64,000 nucleotides of DNA, taken from the NCBI RefSeq assembly GCF_019042655.1, contig NZ_JAHPZO010000010.1:50624-114623 (forward strand). The letters are read 5' to 3'. The notes beneath the pieces are model-generated. The model was not told the origin of the DNA and made no database searches. It saw nothing but the letters and a program-made list of their open reading frames with translations. Positions 35,639 to 47,454 of this stretch are shown here, one piece after another. Source of the DNA: Planococcus sp. CP5-4_YE (GTDB taxonomy: Bacteria > Bacillota > Bacilli > Bacillales_A > Planococcaceae). Both the position numbers and the translations under genes were made by a program. Position 1 is the first letter of the stretch. The number at the start of each line of letters is the position of its first letter.

Positions 35639-36918
35639 ACATCCAACGCCTGACAGACGACTTGTCGATTCGGCGCCAATTAGCCGACGGCACAGAGCAG
35701 CAATTGCAAGCGGTGAAAGAAATCATTGGAGCGGTGCGTACAGAAGGAGACGCTGCGTTGTTCCGTTTTTCAAAAAAATGGGACAAAGCGGAGTTGTCCG
35801 CATTAAAGGTGACACCACAAGAAATCCAGCAAGCAGCTGAGCGTTTCGATCCCCAACTGCTTGCCGACCTGACAGAAGCGGCGGACAATATCCGCAGCTA
35901 TCATGAAGGCCAACAGCAACAAGGCTACCGCCAAGACCGTGAGGACGGCTCGTATGTCGCGCAGCGCGTCACAGCGATCGAATCTGCCGGATTATATGTT
36001 CCAGGCGGCACGGCGGCCTATCCATCCTCGGTCTTGATGAATGTCATTCCGGCACAAGTCGCCGGAGTCGGGCGTATCGTCGTTGTATCCCCGCCTGATA
36101 GTGAAGGGAATCTGTCGGACGGGGTGCTTGTGGCAGCACATATTCTTGGAATTGAAGAATTATATAAAACTGGCGGGGCTCAAGCGATCGCGGCACTCGC
36201 TTACGGGACGGATACAATCCAGCCAGTCGATAAGATTACAGGGCCCGGCAATATCTTCGTGGCGCTCGCAAAACGCGAAGTGAATGGAGATGTTGCGATC
36301 GACATGATCGCAGGGCCGAGTGAAATTGCCATCATTGCCGATGACAGCGCATATGCGGATGAAGTGGCGGCGGATTTATTATCCCAAGCAGAGCACGATC
36401 CGCTGGCAAGTGCTGTATTATTGACAGAGAGCCGTGCACTTGCCGAACAAGTCGCGGCGCAAGTGAAAAGCCAATTGGCCACTTTGCCGCGTGAAGCGAT
36501 TGCCGCGGCGTCGATCCGTGACCATGGCGCTATTTATGTGGCAGACAGCCGCGCTGAACTGATTAACGCAGCCAATCAATTGGCTCCAGAGCATCTGGAG
36601 ATCATGACAGAGGATGCAGAAGCAGTAGCGGAACAAATCGATCACGCCGGCGCGATTTTTATCGGCCGTTATTCATCAGAACCGATCGGCGATTATTTTG
36701 CCGGCACGAATCACGTGCTGCCAACCAATAGCACGGCGCGCTTTTCAAGTGCCTTGTCTGTCTATGATTTTGTTAAACGGACGAGCATTGTCCATTACAG
36801 CGAGCAGGCATGGCGCGAAAACCAAGAGAAAATCGCAAGGCTCGCAAGGCTAGAAGGCCTCGAAGCACACGCACGTGCAGTCGAATCGCGCACTTGGAAA
36901 AAGGAGAGTCAATCATGA
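35635..36918 (+). CDS. hisD: Histidinol dehydrogenase
   Basis: 427 residues. Oxidises histidinol to histidine with two NAD+ at a zinc site. Landmarks: [25 protein letters not shown] near 120, [14 protein letters not shown] near 180, the signature [24 protein letters not shown], and [11 protein letters not shown] near 345 with active-site histidine. Four-base overlaps at both ends show translational coupling in the his operon. Confidence 0.97.
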   Translation: MNIQRLTDDLSIRRQLADGTEQQLQAVKEIIGAVRTEGDAALFRFSKKWDKAELSALKVTPQEIQQAAERFDPQLLADLTEAADNIRSYHEGQQQQGYRQDREDGSYVAQRVTAIESAGLYVPGGTAAYPSSVLMNVIPAQVAGVGRIVVVSPPDSEGNLSDGVLVAAHILGIEELYKTGGAQAIAALAYGTDTIQPVDKITGPGNIFVALAKREVNGDVAIDMIAGPSEIAIIADDSAYADEVAADLLSQAEHDPLASAVLLTESRALAEQVAAQVKSQLATLPREAIAAASIRDHGAIYVADSRAELINAANQLAPEHLEIMTEDAEAVAEQIDHAGAIFIGRYSSEPIGDYFAGTNHVLPTNSTARFSSALSVYDFVKRTSIVHYSEQAWRENQEKIARLARLEGLEAHARAVESRTWKKESQS

Positions 36919-37502
36919 GGAAATCAAATATTTCGCGTAAAACCAATGAAACGGAAATCGCCGTCAGCTTTTCGCTCGATGGAAAAGGACAGGCGGATAT
37001 TAATACGGGTGTGCCATTTATGGACCATATGTTGGACCTTTTCATCAAGCATGGACAGTTTGATGGCCGGATCCACGCAAATGGCGATACCCATATCGAC
37101 GATCACCACACGACAGAAGACATCGGTATCGTCCTTGGCCAGGCAGTGCTCGAAGCACTTGGCGATAAAAAAGGCTTGCGCCGCTACGGCAATGCTTTTG
37201 TGCCGATGGACGATGCGCTCGCGCAAGTGGTTATCGATTGTTCGAACCGCCCTCATCTGGAATTCCGTGGCGATATTCCGAACGCCAAAGTCGGTGCATT
37301 CGATACTGAACTGGTTCATGAATTTCTATGGAAGTTTGCGCTGGAATCGCGCATGAACGTCCATGTCATCGTCCACTATGGCCGTAACACGCATCACATC
37401 ATCGAAGCGGTCTTCAAGGCGCTTGCCCGCGCGCTTGACGACGCAACGATGATCGACCCGCGCGTAGAAGGCGTCCCTTCGACAAAGGGGCTATTAACAT
37501 GA
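36915..37502 (+). CDS. hisB: Imidazoleglycerol-phosphate dehydratase
   Basis: 195-residue monofunctional enzyme, without the phosphatase domain of enterobacterial HisB. Manganese-binding motifs HIDDHHTTEDIGI near 55-67 and the second half VIVHYGRNTHHIIEAVFK near 145-160. ATG 36915 overlaps the hisD stop; AAAAAGGAGAG is the ribosome site. The missing histidinol-phosphatase must be encoded elsewhere. Confidence 0.97.
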   Translation: MRKSNISRKTNETEIAVSFSLDGKGQADINTGVPFMDHMLDLFIKHGQFDGRIHANGDTHIDDHHTTEDIGIVLGQAVLEALGDKKGLRRYGNAFVPMDDALAQVVIDCSNRPHLEFRGDIPNAKVGAFDTELVHEFLWKFALESRMNVHVIVHYGRNTHHIIEAVFKALARALDDATMIDPRVEGVPSTKGLLT

Positions 37503-38128
37503 TCGTCGGCATCATCGATTACGGAATGGGCAATTTATTCAGCGTCGAACAGGCATTGAAAAAACTGGAATGCACCGTCATCACGTCAGACGATGCGGAA
37601 GTGCTGGCTGAAGCGGATGCCATCTTGCTGCCGGGAGTCGGCGCCTTTCCGGATGCTATGAAGCGTTTGGATGAAAAAGGCTTGGCCGAATTCATCCGTT
37701 CGCTTCCAGAGCGGAAGGTTCCATTGCTCGGGATTTGCCTCGGTATGCAATTATTATATGAAGACAGTGAAGAAGGCAGGCCGGTCAAAGGACTTGGTTT
37801 ATTGAAGGGCCATATCCGGCGCTTTCCGAAAGGCGATTACCGCATCCCGCATATGGGATGGAACCGCTTGAACTTTACACAACAGCCGTATTGGCTCGAA
37901 GATATACTGGAAGATACACATGTCTATTTTGTCCACTCGTTTTTGGCGACGGAAACGGCTCGCGCAGAAGTCTCCGCGACAGCTGAATACGGCGGGCTTG
38001 AAGTGCCGGGTGTAGTCGGCGGCGGATTGATTACAGGGATGCAATTCCATCCGGAAAAATCGGGCGAGTTCGGGCATTATTTATTGGCGCAGTGGATTGC
38101 AAATGTCAGGGGGGATTACCATGAGTGA
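37499..38128 (+). CDS. hisH: Imidazole glycerol phosphate synthase, glutaminase subunit
   Basis: 209-residue class I amidotransferase that supplies ammonia to HisF. Catalytic cysteine in LLGICLGMQLL near residue 81, histidine and glutamate in MQFHPEKSG near 185. GMGNLFSVEQAL and LPGVGAFPDAM are family landmarks. Overlaps hisB by four and hisA by eight bases. Confidence 0.97.
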   Translation: MIVGIIDYGMGNLFSVEQALKKLECTVITSDDAEVLAEADAILLPGVGAFPDAMKRLDEKGLAEFIRSLPERKVPLLGICLGMQLLYEDSEEGRPVKGLGLLKGHIRRFPKGDYRIPHMGWNRLNFTQQPYWLEDILEDTHVYFVHSFLATETARAEVSATAEYGGLEVPGVVGGGLITGMQFHPEKSGEFGHYLLAQWIANVRGDYHE

Positions 38129-38849
38129 ATTTCAAATTTATCCGGCGATCGATTTGAGGGGCGGAAAATGCGTCCGCTTGTTCCAGGGAGATTATGGGCA
38201 GGAGACCGTCTATGCGGATTCGCCTGTTGAAATGGCGCAAAGCTTTGTGAAAGCTGGGGCCAAATGGATTCATATGGTCGATTTAGACGGCGCGAAAGAT
38301 GGCAGCCGCATCAACGACCAAATGGTCATCGAGGCGGCGAAACTCAATGCCAACATCCAAGTAGGCGGCGGCATCCGCAGTCGCGAAGACATCGATCATT
38401 ATTTATCGAACGGGGTTGCCCGTGTCATCATCGGCAGTTTGGCTGTGAGGGAGCCGGAATTGGTGGCGTCGTTTATCAAAGAGTTCGGCGCAGAGCAGAT
38501 CGTCATCGGCATCGATGCCAAAGACGGTATGGCGGCGACGGAAGGATGGATCGAAACTTCCCATAAGCCGGCATCTGAAGTGGCCGCTTATTTTGCTTCA
38601 AAAGGAGCGAAACATTTCATCTATACCGATATTTCGACAGACGGCACGCTTGCCGGCCCGAATATCGACGCTAACCGCAAGCTCGTCGCCGATGATGCTT
38701 CTCAAGTCATTGTATCCGGCGGCATCGGCACACTTGATGATGTGAAAAAAGTCAAACAAGCGGCTGGTGACAGCCCGATTGCCGGACTCATCATTGGCAA
38801 AGCGCTGTATGAAAACCGCTTCACGCTCGAGGAGGCGCTGTCATGCTGA
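38121..38849 (+). CDS. hisA: ProFAR isomerase HisA
   Basis: 242-residue TIM barrel that converts N'-ProFAR to PRFAR. Catalytic aspartates lie in [13 protein letters not shown] (Asp8 region) and [10 protein letters not shown] near 128; phosphate sites QVGGGIRS and VSGGIGT. ATG 38121 follows AGGGGGGA; upstream in-frame start codons belong to the end of hisH. Confidence 0.97.
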   Translation: MSEFQIYPAIDLRGGKCVRLFQGDYGQETVYADSPVEMAQSFVKAGAKWIHMVDLDGAKDGSRINDQMVIEAAKLNANIQVGGGIRSREDIDHYLSNGVARVIIGSLAVREPELVASFIKEFGAEQIVIGIDAKDGMAATEGWIETSHKPASEVAAYFASKGAKHFIYTDISTDGTLAGPNIDANRKLVADDASQVIVSGGIGTLDDVKKVKQAAGDSPIAGLIIGKALYENRFTLEEALSC

Positions 38850-39595
38850 CAAAACGCATCATTCCGTGCCTCGACGTTAAAGAAGGGCGTGTCGTCAAAG
38901 GCGTGAGCTTTGTGGAACTTCGGGATGCGGGAGACCCTGTGGAACTCGCCAAGTTCTACGATGAGCAAGGCGCGGATGAGTTGGTCTTCCTTGATATTTC
39001 CGCATCGCATGAGGGCAAAGAGACGATGGTGGAAGTAGTGCGCATCGTTGCGACTGAACTATCGATTCCCTTTACCGTGGGCGGGGGCATCCGGACACTA
39101 GATGATATGAAACGCATGCTGCGTGCCGGCGCAGATAAAGTCTCTTTGAATACAGCAGCGCTCGACCGTCCGGAATTGATCCAAGAAGGCGCGGATTTCT
39201 TTGGGTCGCAGTGCATCGTCGTCGCTATCGACGCGAAAAGAAATGGCGATAGCTGGGACGTCTACACACACGGTGGACGCAACCGGACCGATTGGGATGC
39301 GGTTGAATGGGCAAAACACGCAGTCGCTTTAGGTGCCGGAGAATTGCTTTTGACCAGCATGGACAGTGACGGTCAAAAAGACGGATTCGACGTCGCGCTG
39401 ATAAAAGCGGTGCGTGATGCTGTGGAAGTGCCTGTTATCGCAAGCGGCGGTGCGGGAAATCGAGAGCATTTCCAGCAAGTATTCGAACAAGCGGATGCGG
39501 ATGCAGCACTTGCCGCATCGATTTTCCATTATAAAGAAACGAGCGTTAGAGAAGTAAAACAGTATCTGCAGCGAGAAGGAGTGAATGTCCGGTGA
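38843..39595 (+). CDS. hisF: Imidazole glycerol phosphate synthase, cyclase subunit
   Basis: 250-residue TIM barrel paired with HisH. It makes imidazole-glycerol phosphate and AICAR from PRFAR and ammonia. Catalytic aspartates in [16 protein letters not shown] (Asp11) and [13 protein letters not shown] (Asp130 region); phosphate loops TVGGGIRT and ASGGAGN. Overlaps hisA by seven bases and hisI by four. Confidence 0.97.
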   Translation: MLTKRIIPCLDVKEGRVVKGVSFVELRDAGDPVELAKFYDEQGADELVFLDISASHEGKETMVEVVRIVATELSIPFTVGGGIRTLDDMKRMLRAGADKVSLNTAALDRPELIQEGADFFGSQCIVVAIDAKRNGDSWDVYTHGGRNRTDWDAVEWAKHAVALGAGELLLTSMDSDGQKDGFDVALIKAVRDAVEVPVIASGGAGNREHFQQVFEQADADAALAASIFHYKETSVREVKQYLQREGVNVR

Positions 39596-40215
39596 CAAAT
39601 GTGAAATACGATGAAAACGGGTTAGTGCCCGTCATATTGCAGGATGCATCTACAAAACAAGTGCTGACTTTGGCCTATGCCAACGAAGAAGCGGTCAAGC
39701 GCACAATCGATACGAAAGAAACCTGGTTGTACTCAAGAAGCCGCAAGGAACTTTGGAATAAAGGCGCGACCAGCGGCAATACGCAGCGCGTCCAATCCGT
39801 ACAGATCGATTGTGACGGCGATTCTTTGATTTATGAAGTGATCCCGAACGGACCTGCCTGCCATACTGGGGAGACGAGTTGTTTCCATGAAACTTTGACA
39901 GGTGAACGCACGGCTTCAGCATCAGACATGATTACCGAGCTCAGCGCGTTGATCAAACAACGCGAAACCGATATGCCGGAAGGCGCCTATACAACCTACC
40001 TGTTTGAAGAAGGTGTCGATAAAATCTGCAAGAAAGTCGGGGAAGAAGCAGCAGAAGTCATCATCGCTGCGAAAAACCGCGACGCACGTGAACTGGCAAC
40101 GGAAAGCGCAGACTTGCTATACCATCTGCTCGTACTTCTTCAAGAACAGAAAGTCGATTTCACAGAAGTGACGGGTGTGCTCGAAGAACGCCACGCCACG
40201 AAAAAGGACAAGTAA
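39592..40215 (+). CDS. hisI: Bifunctional phosphoribosyl-AMP cyclohydrolase / phosphoribosyl-ATP pyrophosphatase
   Basis: 207 residues, fusion of HisI and HisE. Residues 1-110: cyclohydrolase with WSRS-like [20 protein letters not shown] and zinc cysteines in QIDCDGD and CHTGETSCF. Residues 118-207: pyrophosphatase with [24 protein letters not shown] and [20 protein letters not shown] start overlaps the hisF stop. Last gene of the operon; hisC is not here, as is usual in Bacillales. Confidence 0.96.
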   Translation: MTNVKYDENGLVPVILQDASTKQVLTLAYANEEAVKRTIDTKETWLYSRSRKELWNKGATSGNTQRVQSVQIDCDGDSLIYEVIPNGPACHTGETSCFHETLTGERTASASDMITELSALIKQRETDMPEGAYTTYLFEEGVDKICKKVGEEAAEVIIAAKNRDARELATESADLLYHLLVLLQEQKVDFTEVTGVLEERHATKKDK

Positions 40216-40257
40216 ATAATAGGGAAATATGCTATAATAACAGCACATTTAGGGATA

Positions 40258-40281
40258 GGAACGATTCAGGTCGTTCCTTTT
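40258..40281 (+). terminator. Hairpin behind the his operon (terminator or leader attenuator of yvcD)
   Basis: GGAACGA (40258-40264) pairs with TCGTTCC (40271-40277), then TTTT. A TATAAT at 40233-40238 just before it could serve yvcD, in which case the hairpin lies in the yvcD leader and would act on both transcripts. Confidence 0.5.
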
Positions 40282-40300
40282 CCTGTTACGGAGGCATATT

Positions 40301-41827
40301 TTGGAGAAAAACAAAAGAAAAAATTTCGATAATGTCGTGTCATTCATTCCGACAGGGGAATTTTACTATCAAAAAGCACTCAAGGAGCTGCAGCGCGAAC
40401 ACTACGGTAAAGCGTATAAGTATTTGCAGCGGGCAAAAGAACTGAGTCCGGATGACCCTCTCATCCTCATGCATTACGGAGTGGTGCTGATGGAACGGCA
40501 AGAGTTTGAGTTGGCGATAGATGAATTGCGTGATGCCCATCAGCTCGATCCGGAAGAACCGAATATTTTATTCTTTTTGGCGGAAGTCCATGCACATCTG
40601 GGCTTGTTTTTTGATGCCCGGAAATATGCCAAGGATTATCTTGAAAAGGATACGCGCGGCAGCTATGCGGCGGAAGCGATGGAAATCATCGATTTTGCCG
40701 AGCAGGAAGACTGGCAGCTGTTCGATGATGAAGGCGAAGCCCATAATAGCGAGTATTATTATTTGCAAGAAAAGGCGCGCCGGTTGATGGAAAAGGGCAA
40801 GTTTCCGGAAGCGATCGAGTTATTGGAAGAAGTGATCGAGGAAAAGCCGGATTTTTGGGGGGCCTATAATAACCTGGCGCTGGCATATTTTTATATTGGA
40901 GAAACTGAAATGGCGAAATCGCTGCTTCACGAAGTGCTTCGCAGAAACACTGGCAACCTGCATGCCTTATGCAATTTAGCGGTATTCCATTATTATGAGA
41001 AAAACGATGAATTGGATGATATCCTTGGCCTACTGAAAAAGATCCAGCCATATGTCTTTGAACATCGCTATAAATTGGGCGCGACCTTCGCTTTAGTCGG
41101 CAAGTATAAGGAGGCGTACCGTTGGCTGAAAAGCCTTCAAAAGCGTGGATTTGATGGAGATCCGGCGTTTTATTTCTGGTTGTCGCATGCAGCATATCAT
41201 TCGGGCCATGAAGAAACCGCAAAGTATGCATGGGAGCAGTTGAAACGCATGGACCCGGCAAAAGAAGGTTATGAGCCATGGGGAGAGCAGCCTGTGATGC
41301 CGCATGTCGATGCGCTCGAACACGACCGCGATTTTCTTATCAATAAACTCGACCATGCCCATTTAAGTGAGCGGATTTACGGTTTGTTCCTGCTTGGGAA
41401 ATCTTCCCATAAACAAGAAATCATCTCGCATCCGAATTGGCTGAAATCCGAACAGCCTTCCGTTTTGGAAACCTATATGCTCGGCTATGCACTCGGCCAT
41501 CCATTCCGTGAATCGGTCAAAGAAGAAAAAGCCTTTTTGCGTGCGATGGAAACAGCGGAGCGTTTGTATTACCAAAAAGGAATGATCGACCGCGAAAATG
41601 ATGCCATCTTCCAATTATGGTTTGTACTGGCAGAACAGGCTTTTGATGCACAGTATGCGTTCCGCAACCCGGCAGCACTTGCCGCTGCCGTCAGCTATAT
41701 GGTTGAAACAGCGGAAAAACGGGAAACAACAAAAAAAGCAGTCGCTGCAAAATTCGGTACATCTGCTGCCACAATGTCCAAGTATGTCGATGAATTAAGC
41801 CCGTATTTACCGAATTTCGACAGCTAG
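40301..41827 (+). CDS. yvcD: TPR-repeat protein YvcD
   Basis: 508 residues, soluble. Tetratricopeptide repeats are readable at about 20-130 (YYQKALKELQREHYGKAYKYLQRAKELSPDDP, DELRDAHQLDPEEPNILFFLAEVHAHLG) and 155-300 (FPEAIELLEEVIEEKPDFWGAYNNLALAYF, AKSLLHEVLRRNTGNLHALCNLAVFH). The last part ends in a helix-turn-helix-like AVAAKFGTSAATMSKYVDELSPYL. TTG start 40301 behind ACGGAGG. Same position before trxB as in B. subtilis; role unknown, probably a scaffold. Confidence 0.82.
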   Translation: MEKNKRKNFDNVVSFIPTGEFYYQKALKELQREHYGKAYKYLQRAKELSPDDPLILMHYGVVLMERQEFELAIDELRDAHQLDPEEPNILFFLAEVHAHLGLFFDARKYAKDYLEKDTRGSYAAEAMEIIDFAEQEDWQLFDDEGEAHNSEYYYLQEKARRLMEKGKFPEAIELLEEVIEEKPDFWGAYNNLALAYFYIGETEMAKSLLHEVLRRNTGNLHALCNLAVFHYYEKNDELDDILGLLKKIQPYVFEHRYKLGATFALVGKYKEAYRWLKSLQKRGFDGDPAFYFWLSHAAYHSGHEETAKYAWEQLKRMDPAKEGYEPWGEQPVMPHVDALEHDRDFLINKLDHAHLSERIYGLFLLGKSSHKQEIISHPNWLKSEQPSVLETYMLGYALGHPFRESVKEEKAFLRAMETAERLYYQKGMIDRENDAIFQLWFVLAEQAFDAQYAFRNPAALAAAVSYMVETAEKRETTKKAVAAKFGTSAATMSKYVDELSPYLPNFDS

Positions 41828-41876
41828 GCATAAAAGTTGAAGGCAGCAGTTTATTGCTTTACGATTTAGCTAGTGA

Positions 41877-42854
<978 letters not shown>

Positions 42855-42947
42855 CGCTTTCTTAATCCCTTTGTAACAGCATTGTCATGCAAAAGAGGTA
42901 TAGTAAGTAATGTAAATCAACCCCCTTTTTATATGGTTATTTTTGAC

Positions 42948-42988
42948 AGGCTGCTTTCCGGATTGTCCGGAGAGTGGCCTCTTTTTTT
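42948..42988 (+). terminator. Terminator of trxB
   Basis: Stem AGGC...TCCGGA/TCCGGA...GCCT with an internal bulge and TTG loop, then seven T. Confidence 0.85.
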
Positions 42989-43060
42989 GCATTCTTTTGC
43001 ATGACACGCCAGGATAGATGTATAATGAAAATAGTTTATATTAGATGCGGAGTGGCAAAT

Positions 43061-43546
43061 GTGCAGCGAATCGCGAATTTATTGCTAGTAGAGAATGGCA
43101 AAGTATTATTGATGAAAAAGCCGCGCAGGGATTGGTACGTAGCACCCGGCGGCAAAATGGAAAGCGGCGAATCGATTTATGAAGCGGCAATCCGGGAGTT
43201 CAGAGAAGAAACGGGTGCAGAGCCATTCGGCGTTCACTTGAAAGGCGTTTACACCATGATGATCCAAGAAGGCGGAGAGACGGTGGATGAATGGATGCTG
43301 TTTACGTTCCGGGCGACAAAGCTCCGCGGGATGCCATTCGAGGAAACGCGCGAAGGAATTCTCGAATGGCATCCAGTGGAAAATCTGCATACCCTGCCAA
43401 TGGCGGAAGGGGACCGGACAAACCTATTATTTGCGACTTATCAGGAAGGCGTCCAATACGGGACCTTCTATTATACGCCAGAGTTCGAACTGCTAGAAGA
43501 GAACATCCAATCATCGACTGAAGAGGTGAACCGCCAGCATGGATAA
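43061..43546 (+). CDS. yvcI: Nudix hydrolase YvcI
   Basis: 161 residues. The complete Nudix box reads [22 protein letters not shown] (near residue 38-60), so it should hydrolyse a nucleoside diphosphate derivative. The frame is open to 42974, but the family begins at [18 protein letters not shown] chose GTG 43061 behind CGGAGTGG. It overlaps rapZ by eight bases, heading the yvcI-rapZ-yvcK-whiA-crh set. Confidence 0.88.
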   Translation: MQRIANLLLVENGKVLLMKKPRRDWYVAPGGKMESGESIYEAAIREFREETGAEPFGVHLKGVYTMMIQEGGETVDEWMLFTFRATKLRGMPFEETREGILEWHPVENLHTLPMAEGDRTNLLFATYQEGVQYGTFYYTPEFELLEENIQSSTEEVNRQHG

Positions 43547-44420
43547 GCATAACGAAGAAACCGAATTAATCATCATCACCGGCATGTCCGGTGCAGGTAA
43601 GACAGTGGCCATCCAAAGTTTTGAAGACCTCGGTTTTTTCACGATCGATAATCTTCCCCCGGCCCTTCTCCCCACGTTCATCAAATTGATGCGGGATTCA
43701 GGCAAGTCGATGAAGCGCGTCGCAGCGGTCATGGACCTTCGCGGTGGCGATTTTTTCGCAAGCCTCGTTGATGCAATCGATGATCTATCGAAAGAACCGG
43801 AAGTGGCAATTACCATCCTGTTTCTCGATGCGGAAAATCAGACGCTCGTCAGCCGCTATAAGGAAACACGGCGTTCCCATCCGCTGTCGCCAGGCGGGCT
43901 TGTGCTCGGCGGCATCAAAAAGGAACGAGATATGCTAAAAGATTTACAGGGACGGGCCCATTATATGTATAACACTTCAGACATGAGCCCGCGCCAGCTG
44001 AAAGAGAAAATCACGTCGGATTTCGCTTCGAAAACAAGCAATGTCTTTACGGTCAATTTGATGTCATTCGGCTTTAAGCACGGCATGCCGATTGATGCTG
44101 ACCTTGTGTTCGATGTTCGCTTTTTGCCGAATCCTTATTATATTGAAGAATTGAATCCGCAATCGGGCTTGGATCAGCCGGTTTCCGATTATGTCTTGAA
44201 ATGGCAGGAAACGCAGACACTGGTGCAAAAACTGGAAGAATTATTCGATTTCATGATTCCCCAGTACAAACAAGAAGGCAAAGCGCAATTGGTCATTGCT
44301 TTTGGCTGCACAGGCGGCCAGCATCGATCCGTGACGCTTGCTGAATATTTCGGGAAATACCTCTCCAAAAACAATAAAGTCAGCATTACACATAGAGATG
44401 TAAAAATCAGAAAGGGTTGA
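43539..44420 (+). CDS. rapZ: RNase adapter/nucleotide-binding protein RapZ (YvcJ)
   Basis: 293 residues. P-loop [11 protein letters not shown] near residue 11; typical [16 protein letters not shown] and the C-terminal domain with [16 protein letters not shown] near 255. In E. coli RapZ senses UDP-GlcNAc precursors through GlmZ RNA; in Bacillus the homologue binds nucleotides and affects competence, with RNA targets unknown. Coupled to yvcI and yvcK. Confidence 0.95.
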   Translation: MDKHNEETELIIITGMSGAGKTVAIQSFEDLGFFTIDNLPPALLPTFIKLMRDSGKSMKRVAAVMDLRGGDFFASLVDAIDDLSKEPEVAITILFLDAENQTLVSRYKETRRSHPLSPGGLVLGGIKKERDMLKDLQGRAHYMYNTSDMSPRQLKEKITSDFASKTSNVFTVNLMSFGFKHGMPIDADLVFDVRFLPNPYYIEELNPQSGLDQPVSDYVLKWQETQTLVQKLEELFDFMIPQYKQEGKAQLVIAFGCTGGQHRSVTLAEYFGKYLSKNNKVSITHRDVKIRKG

Positions 44421-44424
44421 GCAT

Positions 44425-45420
44425 ATGGAAAAAAGTCTCCAGCAAAAACGAATCGTAATCATCGGGGGCGGGACCGGTCTGTCCACTTTGCTGAGGGGCT
44501 TAAAAACTTTTCCGCTCGACTTGACGGCAATCGTCACAGTGGCAGATGACGGAGGCAGTTCCGGGCGTTTGCGCGATGACTTGGATATTCCTCCGCCAGG
44601 GGACATTCGCAACGTCATGGCCGCATTGTCGGATGCAGAACCGTTAGTTGCTGAAATGTTCCAATACCGCTTCAAGCACTCGCTCGATTTGGAAGGGCAT
44701 TCACTAGGCAATCTGATGCTTGCGGCATTGACCGATTTGACCGGTGATTTCTCCCACGCAGTGCGGGAAATGAGCCGTGTCTTGAATGTCAACGGCACGG
44801 TTTTGCCTGCTGCCAATCAATTGGTGACCTTGAATGCCGAACTAGAAGATGGAACCATTATTAAAGGTGAATCCAAAATCCCCGCCTATATGCAGCCGAT
44901 CAAGCGTGTATTCCTTGAACCGGCCGGCGTTAAGACATTGCCGGATACCATACAGGCGATTCAATCAGCAGATGTCATCGTCATTGGGCCGGGTTCCTTG
45001 TACACAAGCATTTTGCCCAATTTGCTTGTGAAGGATATCAAAAAAGCGCTGCTCGAAGCGAAGGCGCGAAAAATCTATATTTGCAATTTGATGACTCAGG
45101 CGGGCGAAACATACGGCTATACAGCCTCGGACCATGTGAAAGCGTTGTACGACCATGTTGGCGTAAACTTTCTCGATGCTATTTTGCTCGATAAAGTCCA
45201 AATGCCGCAAGGAGTGGCTGAAAGATATAAAAAAGAAAAAGCGTGGCCGGTGGAATACGATGAAGAACGCCTGAAAAATATGGGGCTTGAAGTATATCGC
45301 CATGACATTGCGAATATTTTCGGGGAAGCCGTCCGGCATGAACCAATGAAAGTGGCGAAATGGCTTTTTGAATACACCAGCAGCGAATCGCGTGAACCCT
45401 CGCAGCACCGGTATTCCTGA
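44425..45420 (+). CDS. yvcK: Gluconeogenesis factor YvcK (CofD family)
   Basis: 331 residues. RIVIIGGGTGLSTLLRGLK and VADDGGSSGRLRDDLDIPPPGDIRNVMAALSD near the N-terminus are the CofD/YvcK signatures, followed by GHSLGNLMLAALTDL and IVIGPGSLYTSILPNLLV. Binds UDP-sugars, needed for cell shape and growth on gluconeogenic carbon. Five bases behind rapZ. Confidence 0.95.
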   Translation: MEKSLQQKRIVIIGGGTGLSTLLRGLKTFPLDLTAIVTVADDGGSSGRLRDDLDIPPPGDIRNVMAALSDAEPLVAEMFQYRFKHSLDLEGHSLGNLMLAALTDLTGDFSHAVREMSRVLNVNGTVLPAANQLVTLNAELEDGTIIKGESKIPAYMQPIKRVFLEPAGVKTLPDTIQAIQSADVIVIGPGSLYTSILPNLLVKDIKKALLEAKARKIYICNLMTQAGETYGYTASDHVKALYDHVGVNFLDAILLDKVQMPQGVAERYKKEKAWPVEYDEERLKNMGLEVYRHDIANIFGEAVRHEPMKVAKWLFEYTSSESREPSQHRYS

Positions 45421-45441
45421 AGCTTGAAAGGGGGGGCATAA

Positions 45442-46392
45442 TTGTCTTTTGCATCAGAAACCAAAAAAGAAATGACCCAGATTGAAGTAGACGATTGCTG
45501 CGGCAAGGCAGAGCTGTCGGCGATGATCCGCATGAACGGCACGCTGTCATTTTCCAATCGCCAGTTAAGCCTGGATATCCAAACTGAAAACGCAGCTATT
45601 GCGAGAAGAATCTATACCTTGCTAAAGCGTTTCTACAAAGCGTATCCGGTGGAGTTGTTAGTCCGCAAAAAGATGCGCTTGAAAAAAAACAACGTCTATA
45701 TTTGCCGCTTGCGGGAAGGCGCGAAATTCGTGCTTGAAGATTTGTTGATCTTGTCGGAAGGCTTTCAGTTTCAGCAGGATATCTCCCCTGAACTGATCTC
45801 GACGACGTGCTGCAAGCGCTCTTATTTGCGCGGTGCTTTCTTGGCCGGAGGGTCGGTCAACAATCCCGAAACCTCCTCGTATCATTTGGAAGTCTACTCT
45901 TCCTATCGAGACCATGCTGAAGCGCTGGTCATCCTGATGAACCATTTCCAGTTGAACGGAAAAATGATCGAGCGGAAAAAAGGCTTCGTGACCTATTTGA
46001 AGGAAGCTGAGAAAATTTCCGATTTCCTGAGCCTGACAGGCGCCCATTCGGCGCTATTGAAATTTGAAGATGTGCGGATCCTCCGCGATATGCGCAATAG
46101 CGTCAATCGTTTAGTCAATTGCGAAACGGCCAATTTGAATAAGACGATCGATGCGGCGCTGCGGCAGATCGAAAACATCCGCTTTATCGACCAAGTAATC
46201 GGAATCGACCAATTGCCGGACCGTCTGAAAGAGATAGCCCGCTTGCGTGTCGAGTACCAGGATGTCACACTGAAAGAACTGGGCGAGATGGTATCGACAG
46301 GAAAAGTGAGCAAGTCAGGCGTCAACCACAGGCTCCGGAAAATCGATGAGATTGCTGAGTCGTTGAGAAAAGGCGAAACGATCAGCCGGTAA
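45442..46392 (+). CDS. whiA: Sporulation/division regulator WhiA
   Basis: 316 residues. N-terminal degenerate LAGLIDADG homing-endonuclease fold ([24 protein letters not shown] near 130) and C-terminal helix-turn-helix ([22 protein letters not shown] near 285). In Bacillus it is tied to cell division and chromosome segregation. TTG start at 45442 behind GGGGGG. Sits between yvcK and crh as in most Firmicutes. Confidence 0.95.
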   Translation: MSFASETKKEMTQIEVDDCCGKAELSAMIRMNGTLSFSNRQLSLDIQTENAAIARRIYTLLKRFYKAYPVELLVRKKMRLKKNNVYICRLREGAKFVLEDLLILSEGFQFQQDISPELISTTCCKRSYLRGAFLAGGSVNNPETSSYHLEVYSSYRDHAEALVILMNHFQLNGKMIERKKGFVTYLKEAEKISDFLSLTGAHSALLKFEDVRILRDMRNSVNRLVNCETANLNKTIDAALRQIENIRFIDQVIGIDQLPDRLKEIARLRVEYQDVTLKELGEMVSTGKVSKSGVNHRLRKIDEIAESLRKGETISR

Positions 46393-46449
46393 TAAGGCTG
46401 CTCTTTTCTATAGATTGCGTGACAGTCAAGTTTTCGGAGGAGGATATGC

Positions 46450-46707
46450 ATGGTAGAAAAACAAGTGGAAGTGCAATTGAAATCAGGATTACAAGCGAGA
46501 CAGGCAGCATTGTTCGTACAGGAAGCCAATCGCTATAGTTCAGATGTCTATTTGGAAAAAGGCGACAAGAAAGTCAATGCCAAGAGCATCATGGGCATCA
46601 TGAGCTTAGCTGTCAGCAAAGGAACCAACGTGACAATTTCGGCCGATGGCGCCGATGAAGAATCCGCAGTCGATGCGCTGGCGCAATTGATTGATAAAGA
46701 AGCATAA
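46450..46707 (+). CDS. crh: HPr-like catabolite repression protein Crh
   Basis: 85 residues, HPr fold. The PTS phosphorylation histidine is replaced by Gln15 (LQARQAAL), so it cannot move phosphate to sugars, while Ser46 in AKSIMGIMSL is kept as the HprK target; P-Ser-Crh acts as co-repressor of CcpA. Residue 18 is Gln, where B. subtilis Crh has Pro. Ribosome site GGAGGAGG. Its kinase (hprK) is 16 kb upstream in this window. Confidence 0.95.
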   Translation: MVEKQVEVQLKSGLQARQAALFVQEANRYSSDVYLEKGDKKVNAKSIMGIMSLAVSKGTNVTISADGADEESAVDALAQLIDKEA

Positions 46708-46730
46708 AGCCAAGCGCTTTAAGCATCAAA

Positions 46731-46774
46731 AAAAGAACTGCCTTTCATGCATCTGCATGAAAGGCAGTTCTTTT
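46731..46774. terminator. Bidirectional terminator between crh and clpP
   Basis: About 20-bp inverted repeat with A-rich left and T-rich right flank (arms start AAAAGAACTGCC), between convergent genes. Confidence 0.93.
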
Positions 46775-46781
46775 CTATGAT

Positions 46782-47393
46782 TTACTCTTCTTTTTCGTGA
46801 TTTTCCGGCAATTTGTTACGTGTGATGATTTGGTCGACAAGGCCATATTCAAGTGCACGTTCTGCAGTCATGAAGTTATCGCGGTCTGTATCGCGTGAAA
46901 TCACTTCAAGTGGCTGGCCAGTACGTTCAGATAGAATTTGGTTCAATTTCTCGCGCAAGAACAAGATGCGTTTTGCGGCGATTTCAATTTCGGTTGCTTG
47001 CCCTTGAGCTCCGCCAAGTGGTTGGTGAATCATGACTTCAGCGTTCGGCAATGCATAGCGTTTGCCTTTTGTGCCGGCTGCCAGAAGGAAAGCGCCCATG
47101 GATGCAGCCATGCCGATGCATACTGTCTGGACATCTGGTTTGATGAATTGCATAACGTCGTAGATTGCCATGCCGGCCGTGATGCTGCCGCCTGGGCTGT
47201 TAATATAGATGGAAATATCTTTTTCTGGATCCTCAGCTTCAAGGAATAGCAATTGCGCGACGATGGAGTTCGCGACGTTATCATCAATTCCGCTGCCGAG
47301 CATGATGACGCGGTCTTTCAATAGGCGGGAATAGATGTCGTATGCACGTTCGCCTCTGCTTGTTTGTTCGATTACTGTAGGGATTAAATTCAT
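46782..47393 (-). CDS. clpP: ATP-dependent Clp protease proteolytic subunit
   Basis: 203 residues. Catalytic triad Ser98 (GMAASMGAF), His123 (MIHQPLGG) and Asp172 (DTDRDNF) all present. Forms the tetradecameric chamber served by ClpX/ClpC/ClpE for regulated proteolysis, including ssrA-tagged and competence proteins. ATG 47393 follows TGAAGGAGG. The promoter carries a CtsR box, so heat shock and misfolding should derepress it. Confidence 0.98.
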   Translation of the reverse strand: MNLIPTVIEQTSRGERAYDIYSRLLKDRVIMLGSGIDDNVANSIVAQLLFLEAEDPEKDISIYINSPGGSITAGMAIYDVMQFIKPDVQTVCIGMAASMGAFLLAAGTKGKRYALPNAEVMIHQPLGGAQGQATEIEIAAKRILFLREKLNQILSERTGQPLEVISRDTDRDNFMTAERALEYGLVDQIITRNKLPENHEKEE

Positions 47394-47454
47394 GAATTAT
47401 TTCCTCCTTCAGGTAAATGTAAGTGCTGCTGAAACACCGTTCAGCCGTACATTC

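Noticed and set aside
40216..40300. Riboswitch or T-box in the yvcD leader
   Set aside because: Only one small hairpin is present; no T-box or riboswitch core motif, and the length is too short.
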